From positions 1-5,475 of the forward strand of contig CAYVWX010000215.1 in assembly GCA_964455635.1 (NCBI GenBank): a stretch of 5,475 nucleotides of DNA, read 5' to 3'. Under the pieces are notes generated by a model, which was not told the DNA's origin, did no database searches, and saw only the letters and a program-made list of their open reading frames with translations. Below are positions 1 through 5,475 of this stretch, piece after piece. The translations under genes and the position numbers were made by a program. This DNA is from B16-G9 sp964455635 (GTDB taxonomy: Bacteria > Bacteroidota > Bacteroidia > Bacteroidales > F082). Each line of letters begins with the position of its first letter. Within the stretch, counting starts at the first letter, position 1.

Positions 1-20
1 TTTAGCTTGCTAATCATAGG

Positions 21-44
21 TGTTTCATCTGTTTATAATTTTGT
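21..44 (+). repeat. 24-nt AT-rich repeat, copy 1
   Basis: This 24-nt sequence, starting TGTTTCATCTG and ending ATAATTTTGT, is repeated without mismatch at 259-282. It sits 3 bp after a TTGC-TAATCAT boundary motif (7-17) and 2 bp before the hairpin at 47-79. It contains TAATTTTG (36-43), an exact match to the Bacteroidota -7 consensus TAnnTTTG, reading toward the 3' end of secA. No TTTG box at normal -33 spacing was found. Confidence 0.85.
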
Positions 45-46
45 TT

Positions 47-79
47 ACCCTATGGAATTTAAAAACTATTCCACAGGGT
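47..79. repeat. Hairpin with 11-bp interrupted stem
   Basis: ACCCT-a-TGGAAT (47-58) pairs with ATTCCA-c-AGGGT (68-79). That gives 11 Watson-Crick pairs with one A/C mismatch (52/74) and a 9-nt AT-rich loop (59-67). A few weaker pairs can extend the base (44-46 with 80-82). No T-tract follows on either strand, so this is a palindromic repeat and not an obvious terminator. Confidence 0.75.
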
Positions 80-100
80 GAATTTGATATGCCGCATTTT

Positions 101-186
101 TGTTTTGTCATGATTTTTGCTTGCCATGCGGCAAAAATCCCGCCAAAACAGATCTTACGTTTTTTTTAATACCCCGGGTTAACACC
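101..186 (+). repeat. Large palindromic element, copy A
   Basis: The element has an outer stem TGTTTTG (101-107) with CAAAACA (144-150), a symmetric 4+4 internal loop (TCAT 108-111, CCGC 140-143), and a perfect 9-bp inner stem GATTTTTGC (112-120) with GCAAAAATC (131-139). The terminal loop is 10 nt. The tail has the pattern NGNTCTTNNG (150-159), eight T's (160-167), then ACCCCGGG and GTTAACACC up to 186. The whole arrangement recurs in the same orientation at 5373-5475 with a different inner stem and loop. The T-tract lies about 10 nt past the stem, too far for a classic terminator, and no plus-strand gene precedes it. A REP/BIME-like mobile palindrome is the likeliest class; a transcribed structured RNA is possible. 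Confidence 0.75.
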
Positions 187-216
187 CGTGGCTATAATAT
201 ATCACCCCTACGGGGT
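172..216. repeat. Two short GC-rich hairpins in tandem
   Basis: The first hairpin is CC-c-CGGGT (172-179), loop TAAC, ACCCG-t-GG (184-191): seven pairs with one C/T mismatch. The second is ACCCC (204-208), loop TAC, GGGGT (212-216): five perfect pairs. They are separated by a 12-nt AT-rich linker. Paired small GC-rich hairpins joined by an AT linker are typical of bacterial REP/BIME elements; from memory, similar pieces are common between genes in Bacteroidota. The first hairpin overlaps the tail of the palindromic element at 101-186, and its left part recurs at the window end. Confidence 0.65.
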
Positions 217-258
217 TTGCAAATAATCATTTTTTGTGTGCCGACTTGCCGACATGAA

Positions 259-282
259 TGTTTCATCTGTTTATAATTTTGT
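259..282 (+). repeat. 24-nt AT-rich repeat, copy 2
   Basis: This is an identical copy of the motif at 21-44, with its TAATTTTG at 274-281. The flanks differ completely: here it is preceded by a short direct repeat (GCCGAC-TT-GCCGAC, about 240-254) and followed by AT-rich sequence leading to the hairpin at 324-336. Identity limited to the 24-mer shows it is a unit in itself and not part of one long duplication. Confidence 0.85.
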
Positions 283-323
283 AATATATTGTCGTACATT
301 GCATTATCGTAGTTTTTTGTTGC

Positions 324-336
324 GCCCTGAAAGGGC
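324..336. repeat. Short GC-rich hairpin
   Basis: GCCCT (324-328) and AGGGC (332-336) form a perfect 5-bp stem closed by a GAA triloop. It lies 61 bp past the secA stop codon. Read on the secA (minus) strand it is followed by A-rich and not T-rich sequence, so it does not look like a Rho-independent terminator, though it could still protect the secA mRNA 3' end. Confidence 0.55.
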
Positions 337-397
337 AGCATAAATACGGCAGCTTGCAAATAATCATACGCTTGTGTGGCAAAAGTTTTGGCTAAAA

Positions 398-3300
398 TTA
401 AGCATTTTTTCCGTGACAGTTTTTATATTTTTTTCCACTTCCACACGGACAGGGGTCGTTACGCCCCACTTTTTTGGCCACTTTAACAGGCTGAGTCTTT
501 ACCTGCTCGGCAGCCTGTGTATCGCTGTGAGCCTGCGACAGCATATCGCCGCGTTCTTCTTTCATTTGTGAACGGTCGAGTCCGCGAGGAATCTTAGCTT
601 CCTGCAAGACACCCTGATTTTGAATAAGAATATCGGCTTTAATTAAAAATGAAATCACATCTTTGTTAATTTTCTGAATCATTTTTTTAAACAGTTCAAA
701 CGACTCAAATTTATAAATTAACAGCGGATCTTTTTGTTCGTAGGAGGCATTCTGTACCGATTGTTTCAAGTCGTCCAATTCGCGCAGATGTTCTTTCCAT
801 GCATCATCGATAGTGGCCAATACAATACTTTTTTCAAATGCCAGCGGAATTTCTCTTCCCTCCGACTCCACCGATTTTTTAAGGTTGGCAATTACCTGCA
901 TCTGTTTGTTTCCATCCGAAAACGGGATGGCAATGTTTTCGTACTGCTTTTGATTTTCGTACACATCTTTAACAACAGGCAGGGTATTTTTCATCAGCCG
1001 CTCACGCTTTTGATTATACTCTTTATAAACCTTTTGATAAAGTTGTTCGGTTAACTGTTCGGGAGAGATTTGCAGGAATTCTTTTTCATCAACCGGCGAA
1101 TCGGTGGCCAGCGATCGGTAGAGTTCGAGTTTAAAGTTTTCAAAGTCGCTATCCTGCTGTGACTCAATCACTATTTGTTCGCAATAATCGTAAATCATGT
1201 TGGCAACATCCACCGCCAGGCGTTCTCCGAACAGGGCATGCCGGCGTTTTTTATAAATTACCTCTCGTTGCGAATTCATCACATCGTCGTACTCCAATAA
1301 TTTTTTACGGATACCGAAGTTATTTTCTTCCACTTTACGCTGGGCACGCTCGATAGATTTGGTAATCATGCTATGCTGAATCACCTCACCCTCTTTCAGT
1401 CCCAGCTTATCCATCAGCCCTGCTATTCTGCCCGAGCCGAACATACGCATTAGGTCATCTTCCAGCGAAACATAAAATTGAGAGCTGCCCGGGTCTCCCT
1501 GTCGTCCGGCCCGGCCTCGCAACTGGCGGTCAACACGCCTCGACTCATGCCTTTCGGTACCAACAATGGCCAGACCACCGGCTTCTTTAACACCTTCGCC
1601 CAGTTTAATATCGGTACCACGACCCGCCATGTTGGTAGCAATGGTAACGGTTCCGGCTTCTCCGGCTTCTTTTACAATTTGCGCTTCACGCTGATGCAGT
1701 TTGGCATTAAGCACATTGTGTTTAATGTGTTTACGGTTAAGCATCCTGCTAAGCAACTCCGAAATTTCCACCGAGGTTGTCCCCACCAATACAGGCCTTC
1801 CGGCATTTACAAGTTTTTCAATTTCATCGATAACGGCATTGTACTTTTCGCGTTTGGTTTTGTATATCAGGTCTTCCCTGTCGTCGCGAAGGATAGGTTT
1901 ATTGGTAGGAATTTCAACCACATCCAGCTTATAAATATCCCAAAGCTCACCGGCTTCGGTAATGGCAGTACCTGTCATACCCGCCAGCTTTTTATACATC
2001 CTGAAATAGTTTTGCAAGGTAATGGTAGCATAGGTTTGAGTGGCTGCTTCCACCTTAACATTTTCCTTAGCCTCAATGGCCTGATGCAAACCGTCGGAGT
2101 AACGCCGTCCTTCCATAACACGGCCTGTTTGTTCGTCAACAATTTTAATTTTGTTATCCATGATAACATACTCCACATCTTTTTCAAAAAGAGTGTAAGC
2201 TTTTAAAAGCTGGATAACCGTATGAACGCGCTCCGATTTAAGGGAATAGTCTTTTATAAGTTCGCTTTTCTTTTCAAGTTTTTCTTTTTCATCAATCTCC
2301 ATGGCCTCCAACGCATTAATTTCATCGGCAATATTGGGCATGATAAAAAAGTCTTCTTCGTTGTACGATTTTGAAAGCAGGTCGATACCTTTTTCGGTAA
2401 TGTCAACCGAATTATGCTGCTCTTCTATCACGAAATAGAGTTCATCGTTGATAATGTGCATATTTTTAGCCTGCTCCTGTAAATAAAAGCTCTCGGTTTT
2501 TTGCATTAAAGCTTTGTTGCCCTCTTCCGACAGGAGCTTTATAAGCGCTTTATTTTTTGGTAATCCGTGGTATGCCCTAAGTAAAAGTTCGCCGGCTTTT
2601 TTAACATTGTCGGAGTTTGTTCTGTCGTGCAACAATTTTTTAGCTTCGGCAATTATACTTGTTACCAGACTTTTTTGGGCATTGTAAAGTTTTTGCACAT
2701 CGGCTTTTAGATTGTCAAATTCCTGTGTATCGCCTTTAGGTGTGGGGCCCGAAATAATTAAAGGTGTACGGGCATCATCGATAAGTACGGAGTCAACCTC
2801 ATCCACAATGCTATAATTATGAACCCGTTGAACCATTTCATCGGGATTTGATGTCATATTGTCGCGCAGGTAGTCGAAACCAAACTCATTGTTTGTTCCG
2901 TAAGTAATATCTGCCAGATAGGCATTGCGCCTTTCTTCGGTATTGGGTTGGTGCTTGTCGATACAATCGATTTTCAATCCGTGAAACATATACAACATAC
3001 CCATCCACTCGGCATCACGTTTAGCAAGGTAGTCGTTTACCGTAACCAAATGTACCCCTTTGCCCGGCAGGGCATTCAGATAAACCGGCAAGGTAGCTAC
3101 AAGGGTTTTACCTTCACCGGTAGCCATTTCGGCAATTTTACCCTGATGCAATACAATGCCGCCAATAAGCTGAACATTGTAATGAACCATATCCCAGGTA
3201 ATCATGTTACCCCCTGCAAGCCATTGGTTTTTGTAATAGGCTTTGCCGTCTTTAATGGTTACATTGTCCATTTTGGAAGCCAGTTCACCATCAAAATCGG

Positions 3301-3697
3301 AAGCGGTAACTACCACCTCATCATTTTCCTTAAACCGGCGCGCAGTTTCTTTCATCACGGCAAAAGCCTCCGGAAGAATTTGATTTAACACCTCTTCGGT
3401 TTTCGTATCTATTTGCTTTTGGAGTTTGTCAATTTGATTGTACATCTTCTCCTTTTCGTCGGTTGCCAGTTCCAGATTGGTTTCAATGCTTTCTTTTAGT
3501 TTAGATATCTGGTTTTCCTCTTCCGAAATATAGTCGGCAATTTGTTGCTTAAACTCAATGGTTTTATGGCGAAGATCGTCGTTACTTAACTCTTTTACAG
3601 TTTCGTATGCTTTGTGTATTTTCTGTACGATGGGTTTGAGCGCTTTCATATCTCTGGTGGATTTATCACCCATCACCTTTTTGAAAAATTTTAACAT
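398..3697 (-). CDS. secA: Preprotein translocase ATPase subunit SecA
   Basis: SecA is the cytoplasmic, membrane-associated ATPase that pushes unfolded preproteins through the SecYEG channel. The 1099-residue product has the full family layout. In NBD1, Walker A TGEGKT is at 193-198, NDYLAKRDAEWM at 221-232, GTNNEFGFDYLRDN at 267-280 and the DEVD box at 299-302. The preprotein cross-linking domain follows, then AGMTGTA (572-578). NBD2 has GTTSVE (639-644), ATNMAGRGTDI (687-697) and QLRGRAGRQGD (725-735). The helical scaffold/wing region includes NNFGIRKKLLEYDDVMN (792-808), and the C-terminal zinc-binding SEC-C motif has CPC...CH ligands near 1083-1095. It is about 200 residues longer than E. 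coli SecA through insertions near 52-103, 123-170 and 320-415, a pattern I associate with Bacteroidota. Translation starts MLKFFKKV, as expected for SecA; no Shine-Dalgarno precedes it. The gene is intact, ending in TAA. Confidence 0.98.
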   Translation of the reverse strand: MLKFFKKVMGDKSTRDMKALKPIVQKIHKAYETVKELSNDDLRHKTIEFKQQIADYISEEENQISKLKESIETNLELATDEKEKMYNQIDKLQKQIDTKTEEVLNQILPEAFAVMKETARRFKENDEVVVTASDFDGELASKMDNVTIKDGKAYYKNQWLAGGNMITWDMVHYNVQLIGGIVLHQGKIAEMATGEGKTLVATLPVYLNALPGKGVHLVTVNDYLAKRDAEWMGMLYMFHGLKIDCIDKHQPNTEERRNAYLADITYGTNNEFGFDYLRDNMTSNPDEMVQRVHNYSIVDEVDSVLIDDARTPLIISGPTPKGDTQEFDNLKADVQKLYNAQKSLVTSIIAEAKKLLHDRTNSDNVKKAGELLLRAYHGLPKNKALIKLLSEEGNKALMQKTESFYLQEQAKNMHIINDELYFVIEEQHNSVDITEKGIDLLSKSYNEEDFFIMPNIADEINALEAMEIDEKEKLEKKSELIKDYSLKSERVHTVIQLLKAYTLFEKDVEYVIMDNKIKIVDEQTGRVMEGRRYSDGLHQAIEAKENVKVEAATQTYATITLQNYFRMYKKLAGMTGTAITEAGELWDIYKLDVVEIPTNKPILRDDREDLIYKTKREKYNAVIDEIEKLVNAGRPVLVGTTSVEISELLSRMLNRKHIKHNVLNAKLHQREAQIVKEAGEAGTVTIATNMAGRGTDIKLGEGVKEAGGLAIVGTERHESRRVDRQLRGRAGRQGDPGSSQFYVSLEDDLMRMFGSGRIAGLMDKLGLKEGEVIQHSMITKSIERAQRKVEENNFGIRKKLLEYDDVMNSQREVIYKKRRHALFGERLAVDVANMIYDYCEQIVIESQQDSDFENFKLELYRSLATDSPVDEKEFLQISPEQLTEQLYQKVYKEYNQKRERLMKNTLPVVKDVYENQKQYENIAIPFSDGNKQMQVIANLKKSVESEGREIPLAFEKSIVLATIDDAWKEHLRELDDLKQSVQNASYEQKDPLLIYKFESFELFKKMIQKINKDVISFLIKADILIQNQGVLQEAKIPRGLDRSQMKEERGDMLSQAHSDTQAAEQVKTQPVKVAKKVGRNDPCPCGSGKKYKNCHGKNA

Positions 3698-3772
3698 GAT
3701 TGTTATATGTTTTAAAAAAAATCCTTTATGTCAATAACCATACCAATTTTATTAAAAAATAAATTTGGCGCG

Positions 3773-3780
3773 CAAAGTTA
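3773..3780 (-). promoter_or_regulatory. Candidate secA promoter -7 box (TAACTTTG)
   Basis: On the minus strand this reads TAACTTTG, an exact match to TAnnTTTG, the -7 element of the Bacteroidota primary sigma factor, followed by GCGCGCC. It would start transcription roughly 65-70 nt before the secA ATG. The expected TTTG around -33 is not evident: the 20-25 bases upstream are T/C-rich without TTG. The position just ahead of secA supports it, while the missing -33 box limits confidence. Confidence 0.5.
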
Positions 3781-3843
3781 CTTAAAGCTAAAGAGAAATA
3801 GAAATAAATTTTTTGAGGATGGATGGAAAATGGTAACTTGGTG

Positions 3844-3874
3844 ACCGGATTACAAATCCGGTTGAGCTATGTTT
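3844..3874. repeat. Hairpin repeat copy 1 (ACCGGATT/AATCCGGT)
   Basis: A perfect 8-bp stem, ACCGGATT (3844-3851) with AATCCGGT (3855-3862), is closed by the triloop ACA and followed by TGAGCTATGTTT. The 31-nt unit matches the copy at 3889-3919 with one difference (A/G at unit position 26). It is a REP-like dispersed palindrome by appearance. Confidence 0.85.
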
Positions 3875-3888
3875 ATTATTAGTTAGTT

Positions 3889-3919
3889 ACCGGATTACAA
3901 ATCCGGTTGAGCTGTGTTT
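3889..3919. repeat. Hairpin repeat copy 2 (ACCGGATT/AATCCGGT)
   Basis: The stem ACCGGATT (3889-3896), loop ACA and AATCCGGT (3900-3907) are followed by TGAGCTGTGTTT. It is in direct orientation relative to the copy at 3844, at 45-bp periodicity with a 14-bp AT-rich spacer. The stem begins 35 nt past the stop codon of the thioredoxin-like gene, where it could shield the mRNA 3' end from exonucleases; no run of U's follows on that strand. Confidence 0.85.
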
Positions 3920-3942
3920 TAAATGGTGAAAGGCAACAACTT

Positions 3943-5331
3943 TTATGGATGCGGGTTATGCAAAATATGCTTTATCTCGTTTTCAAGGTTTTCGTCAGCC
4001 ATGGAAGCCGGCGCCAGACCTATGGTAGCATCGGGATTTAAAATAACATAGGTGGGAAAAATTTTCACATCATAAGCATCCAGAATATCAATACGTTTGC
4101 CAACATACAGCACAGGCCAGTCGAGATTATCTTTTTTAAGCAGCATGGTAATTTTTTCGGGATGACTGCCATAGGCAAGCAGTACAATTTTAAGCTTGTT
4201 GCCGAGGCGCGACGACATATCTTTTAAAAAATCGAGATGCATAAGGCATACGCGGCAATCGGCTTTTAAAAAATCAAACAAAACTACCTGCCCTTTAAAA
4301 TCTTTCGGTGAGAATGTTTTTCCATTTGACACCGGAAGTTTAAAATCGGGAGCCGCCGTGCCCCGTGCAAGATGCGTTAGCCGCAGTATGTAATTTCGGG
4401 CAATATCGCGATTTGTTTTGTACCTGCTGTTGTTTTCCAATTGTTTAAGAATCTTCAGCACGCCCTCTTTCGAAAAATCGGGATTACCATAAAAACCTGC
4501 CGCCGTTTGCATCATAACAAGTTCGGTGAGTTTAACATTTTCCGACAAAAGGCTGTCGGTAGCAAACACCGCATTAAAATTTTGTAACGAGCCATCATAA
4601 ACGGCCTTTACCAAGCGGTTAAAATAGCGCCCGTAAAACTGCTGAACCACATATTTCTTAAATACGGAATGGAAAAAATCGGTATATTGAATGTTGCTAT
4701 AATGTATTGGCTGAGAGGTAAAATACTCCTTAACAATCGATTTTGTACTTTTTTTATGGCTTACCCATTCGAGTTGAGCCAGCGAATATTTTACGTAGGT
4801 ATTAAAGTATTCGTTGTTAACACCATGAAAGGTATCCTCCACCGATTTACGAAGTTGATATATCACAGCCAAATCGCGATTCTGGTAAATATCGTTAAAG
4901 TTTTTTACCACAAAGGAATTGTACAACACATTAAATTTCTGAATATTCTCGTTCAGTCCATTATCGTTTGCAGTCAAATTAAACTGCAACGGAAGCTTAT
5001 CGTACACCGATCCTTTTGTTACTGTGTCAGGAAAAACGTCGAAATTGTAGGTAGCACCGGGAGTCAGGTAAAATTCGCCATCGGACAACTCAACCGAAAG
5101 CATGGCATAGTTTGTTTTGTTGTAATCAAACTGCAAAGAAAAGTTACCGTTTTCATCGGTTAATGTTTGGGCAACGGTTTTTTTAAGATGCGAAAACTGG
5201 TCGGCATAGGTTTTAATGCGAACCTGCTCAAACACACGGCCTTGTGCTTTACCGGCTATTTTAATTTTTTGTGCGGTTACTATAAACGGGACATTTATTC
5301 CAAGGACCAACAAAAAGATTAAATGTTTCAT
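3943..5331 (-). CDS. Exported thioredoxin-fold (TlpA/AhpC-TSA-like) protein
   Basis: This 462-residue product probably acts in the periplasm as a thiol-disulfide oxidoreductase; its substrate is unknown. A signal peptide spans residues 1-20 (MKH, then a hydrophobic core, cleavage after VTA before Q21). Residues 22-100 form a beta-rich region (IAGKAQGRV..., TLTDENGNFSLQF, LTPGATYNFDV) like the DUF4369 or carboxypeptidase-regulatory-like domains that often precede TlpA domains in Bacteroidota. Residues about 120-320 look helical, with no motif I can name. The thioredoxin-like domain starts at GTAAPDFKLP (324-333), with KDFKGQVVLFDF (343-354), the redox pair C359-R-V-C362, and the cis-proline segment FPTYVILNPD (P426). 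The usual W before the first cysteine is absent (KADCRVC). C359 and C362 are the only cysteines in the protein. No Shine-Dalgarno precedes the ATG, and I found no clear promoter. Family assignment is firm; a precise role is not. Confidence 0.9.
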   Translation of the reverse strand: MKHLIFLLVLGINVPFIVTAQKIKIAGKAQGRVFEQVRIKTYADQFSHLKKTVAQTLTDENGNFSLQFDYNKTNYAMLSVELSDGEFYLTPGATYNFDVFPDTVTKGSVYDKLPLQFNLTANDNGLNENIQKFNVLYNSFVVKNFNDIYQNRDLAVIYQLRKSVEDTFHGVNNEYFNTYVKYSLAQLEWVSHKKSTKSIVKEYFTSQPIHYSNIQYTDFFHSVFKKYVVQQFYGRYFNRLVKAVYDGSLQNFNAVFATDSLLSENVKLTELVMMQTAAGFYGNPDFSKEGVLKILKQLENNSRYKTNRDIARNYILRLTHLARGTAAPDFKLPVSNGKTFSPKDFKGQVVLFDFLKADCRVCLMHLDFLKDMSSRLGNKLKIVLLAYGSHPEKITMLLKKDNLDWPVLYVGKRIDILDAYDVKIFPTYVILNPDATIGLAPASMADENLENEIKHILHNPHP

Positions 5332-5372
5332 GTGTTTAAAATTCTGTAATTGCTAGATATACTGTTTTTTTA

Positions 5373-5475
5373 TGTTTTGTCATGATTTTCGGCTTCCCTT
5401 CGACAAGCTCAGGGCAGGCTATCGAAAATCACGCCAAAACGGGTCTTGGGTTTTTTTATACCTCGGGTTAACACC
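5373..5475 (+). repeat. Large palindromic element, copy B (cut by window end)
   Basis: The layout matches the element at 101-186: outer stem GTTTTG (5374-5379) with CAAAAC (5435-5440), internal loop TCAT/ACGC, inner stem GATTTTCG (5384-5391) with CGAAAATC (5423-5430), then an NGNTCTTNNG tail, seven T's (5451-5457) and CTCGGG plus GTTAACACC at the window edge. The 31-nt loop differs from copy A and contains CCCTTCGAC and AAGCTCAGGG (5396-5414), a palindromic piece that I recall as widespread in bacterial genomes. It lies upstream of the thioredoxin-like gene, beginning 42 bp before its start codon, so any promoter for that gene must lie inside, beyond or just after it. Confidence 0.75.

Larger units (their letters stand above)
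1..397. repeat. Gene-free repeat mosaic downstream of secA
   Basis: This stretch lies past the 3' end of secA and carries no credible gene. It is built from short repeated modules. A boundary motif, TTGC(aaa)TAATCAT, occurs at 7-17, 217-230 and 354-367. A 24-nt AT-rich motif occurs at 21-44 and 259-282. Hairpins lie at 47-79, 101-150, 172-191, 204-216 and 324-336. Each module seems to run from boundary motif to 24-mer to a hairpin that differs from module to module, with module lengths of about 210 and 137 bp; the third module runs into the secA stop codon. The look is that of REP/BIME-type dispersed palindromes, which are often spread by REP-associated tyrosine transposases; that link is inference, since no transposase is present. 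No hairpin followed directly by a T-tract on the minus strand was found, so an intrinsic secA terminator is not evident. Confidence 0.7.
3698..3942. other. Intergenic region: secA leader plus hairpin pair
   Basis: This 245-bp gap separates the two minus-strand genes. Nearest secA is an AT-rich leader (3698-3772) preceded by a -7 box (3773-3780). Further upstream, 3781-3843 is AT-rich with nothing recognisable. Two copies of a 31-nt hairpin repeat (3844-3874, 3889-3919) lie just past the stop codon of the thioredoxin-like gene. The composition suggests that the upstream transcript ends or is stabilised here and that secA has its own promoter, but no T-tract terminator is visible. Confidence 0.7.

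Noticed and set aside
101..167. Rho-independent terminator from the palindrome and T8 tract
   Set aside because: The T-tract starts about 10 nt beyond the stem and lies on the plus strand, where no gene ends; the stem is AT-rich.
1478..2206. 242-codon open frame on the plus strand inside secA
   Set aside because: It is antisense to the conserved NBD2 coding sequence of secA, its product resembles no family I know, and the same DNA is fully explained by SecA motifs.
3705..3736. E. coli-type promoter with TTGACA in the secA leader
   Set aside because: The nearest TATA-like hexamer is about 21 bp away, and Bacteroidota primary sigma factors do not use this consensus; the upstream TAACTTTG is the better candidate.
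3844..3919. CRISPR-like array
   Set aside because: There are only two repeats, a 14-bp spacer and no cas genes; a duplicated hairpin repeat explains it better.
4669..5163. 164-codon open frame on the plus strand inside the thioredoxin-like gene
   Set aside because: It lies antisense to a well-supported gene, and its hydrophobic, low-information product is what reverse-strand reading of AT-rich coding DNA gives.
5332..5372. Promoter for the thioredoxin-like gene (minus-strand TATATCTAG)
   Set aside because: It matches TAnnTTTG only partly and has no -33 box, so it was too weak to list.
101..5475. Composite transposon bounded by direct repeats
   Set aside because: There is no transposase, the enclosed genes are housekeeping-type, and the repeat looks like a dispersed non-coding element and not an insertion-sequence end.

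Overview
The window looks like a chromosomal segment from a Bacteroidota bacterium, probably of the Bacteroidales/Marinilabiliales kind. Three things point there: a SecA of 1099 residues with lineage-type insertions, a signal-peptide thioredoxin-fold protein of the TlpA/AhpC-TSA type with an A|Q signal cleavage site, and an exact TAnnTTTG Bacteroidota -7 promoter box upstream of secA. Both genes lack a Shine-Dalgarno sequence, which is also usual in that phylum. The phylum call is well supported; the finer placement is a guess.

Layout. Positions 1-397 hold no gene. They are a patchwork of short dispersed-type repeats: three copies of a TTGC(aaa)TAATCAT boundary motif, two copies of a 24-nt AT-rich motif, and at least five hairpins. 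Positions 398-3697 (minus strand) are a complete secA. Positions 3698-3942 are the intergenic gap with the likely secA promoter, a leader of about 65-70 nt, and two near-identical hairpin repeats 45 bp apart. Positions 3943-5331 (minus strand) are a complete exported thioredoxin-fold protein. Positions 5332-5475 hold a second, partial copy of the large palindromic element seen at 101-186, cut by the window end.

The genes are collinear, thioredoxin-like gene first and then secA. The 245-bp gap with its own promoter candidate and two hairpins argues against one tight operon. SecA is the motor of the general secretion pathway. The thioredoxin-like protein is probably a client of that pathway (it has an N-terminal signal peptide) acting in the periplasm on thiols. 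No direct functional link between the two is shown.

The most interesting signal is in the non-coding DNA. The palindromes at 101-150 and 5373-5440 keep the same base-paired architecture although their inner arms and loops differ in sequence, which suggests selection or copying of the fold. I see no new enzymatic or defence system here; the genes themselves are ordinary.
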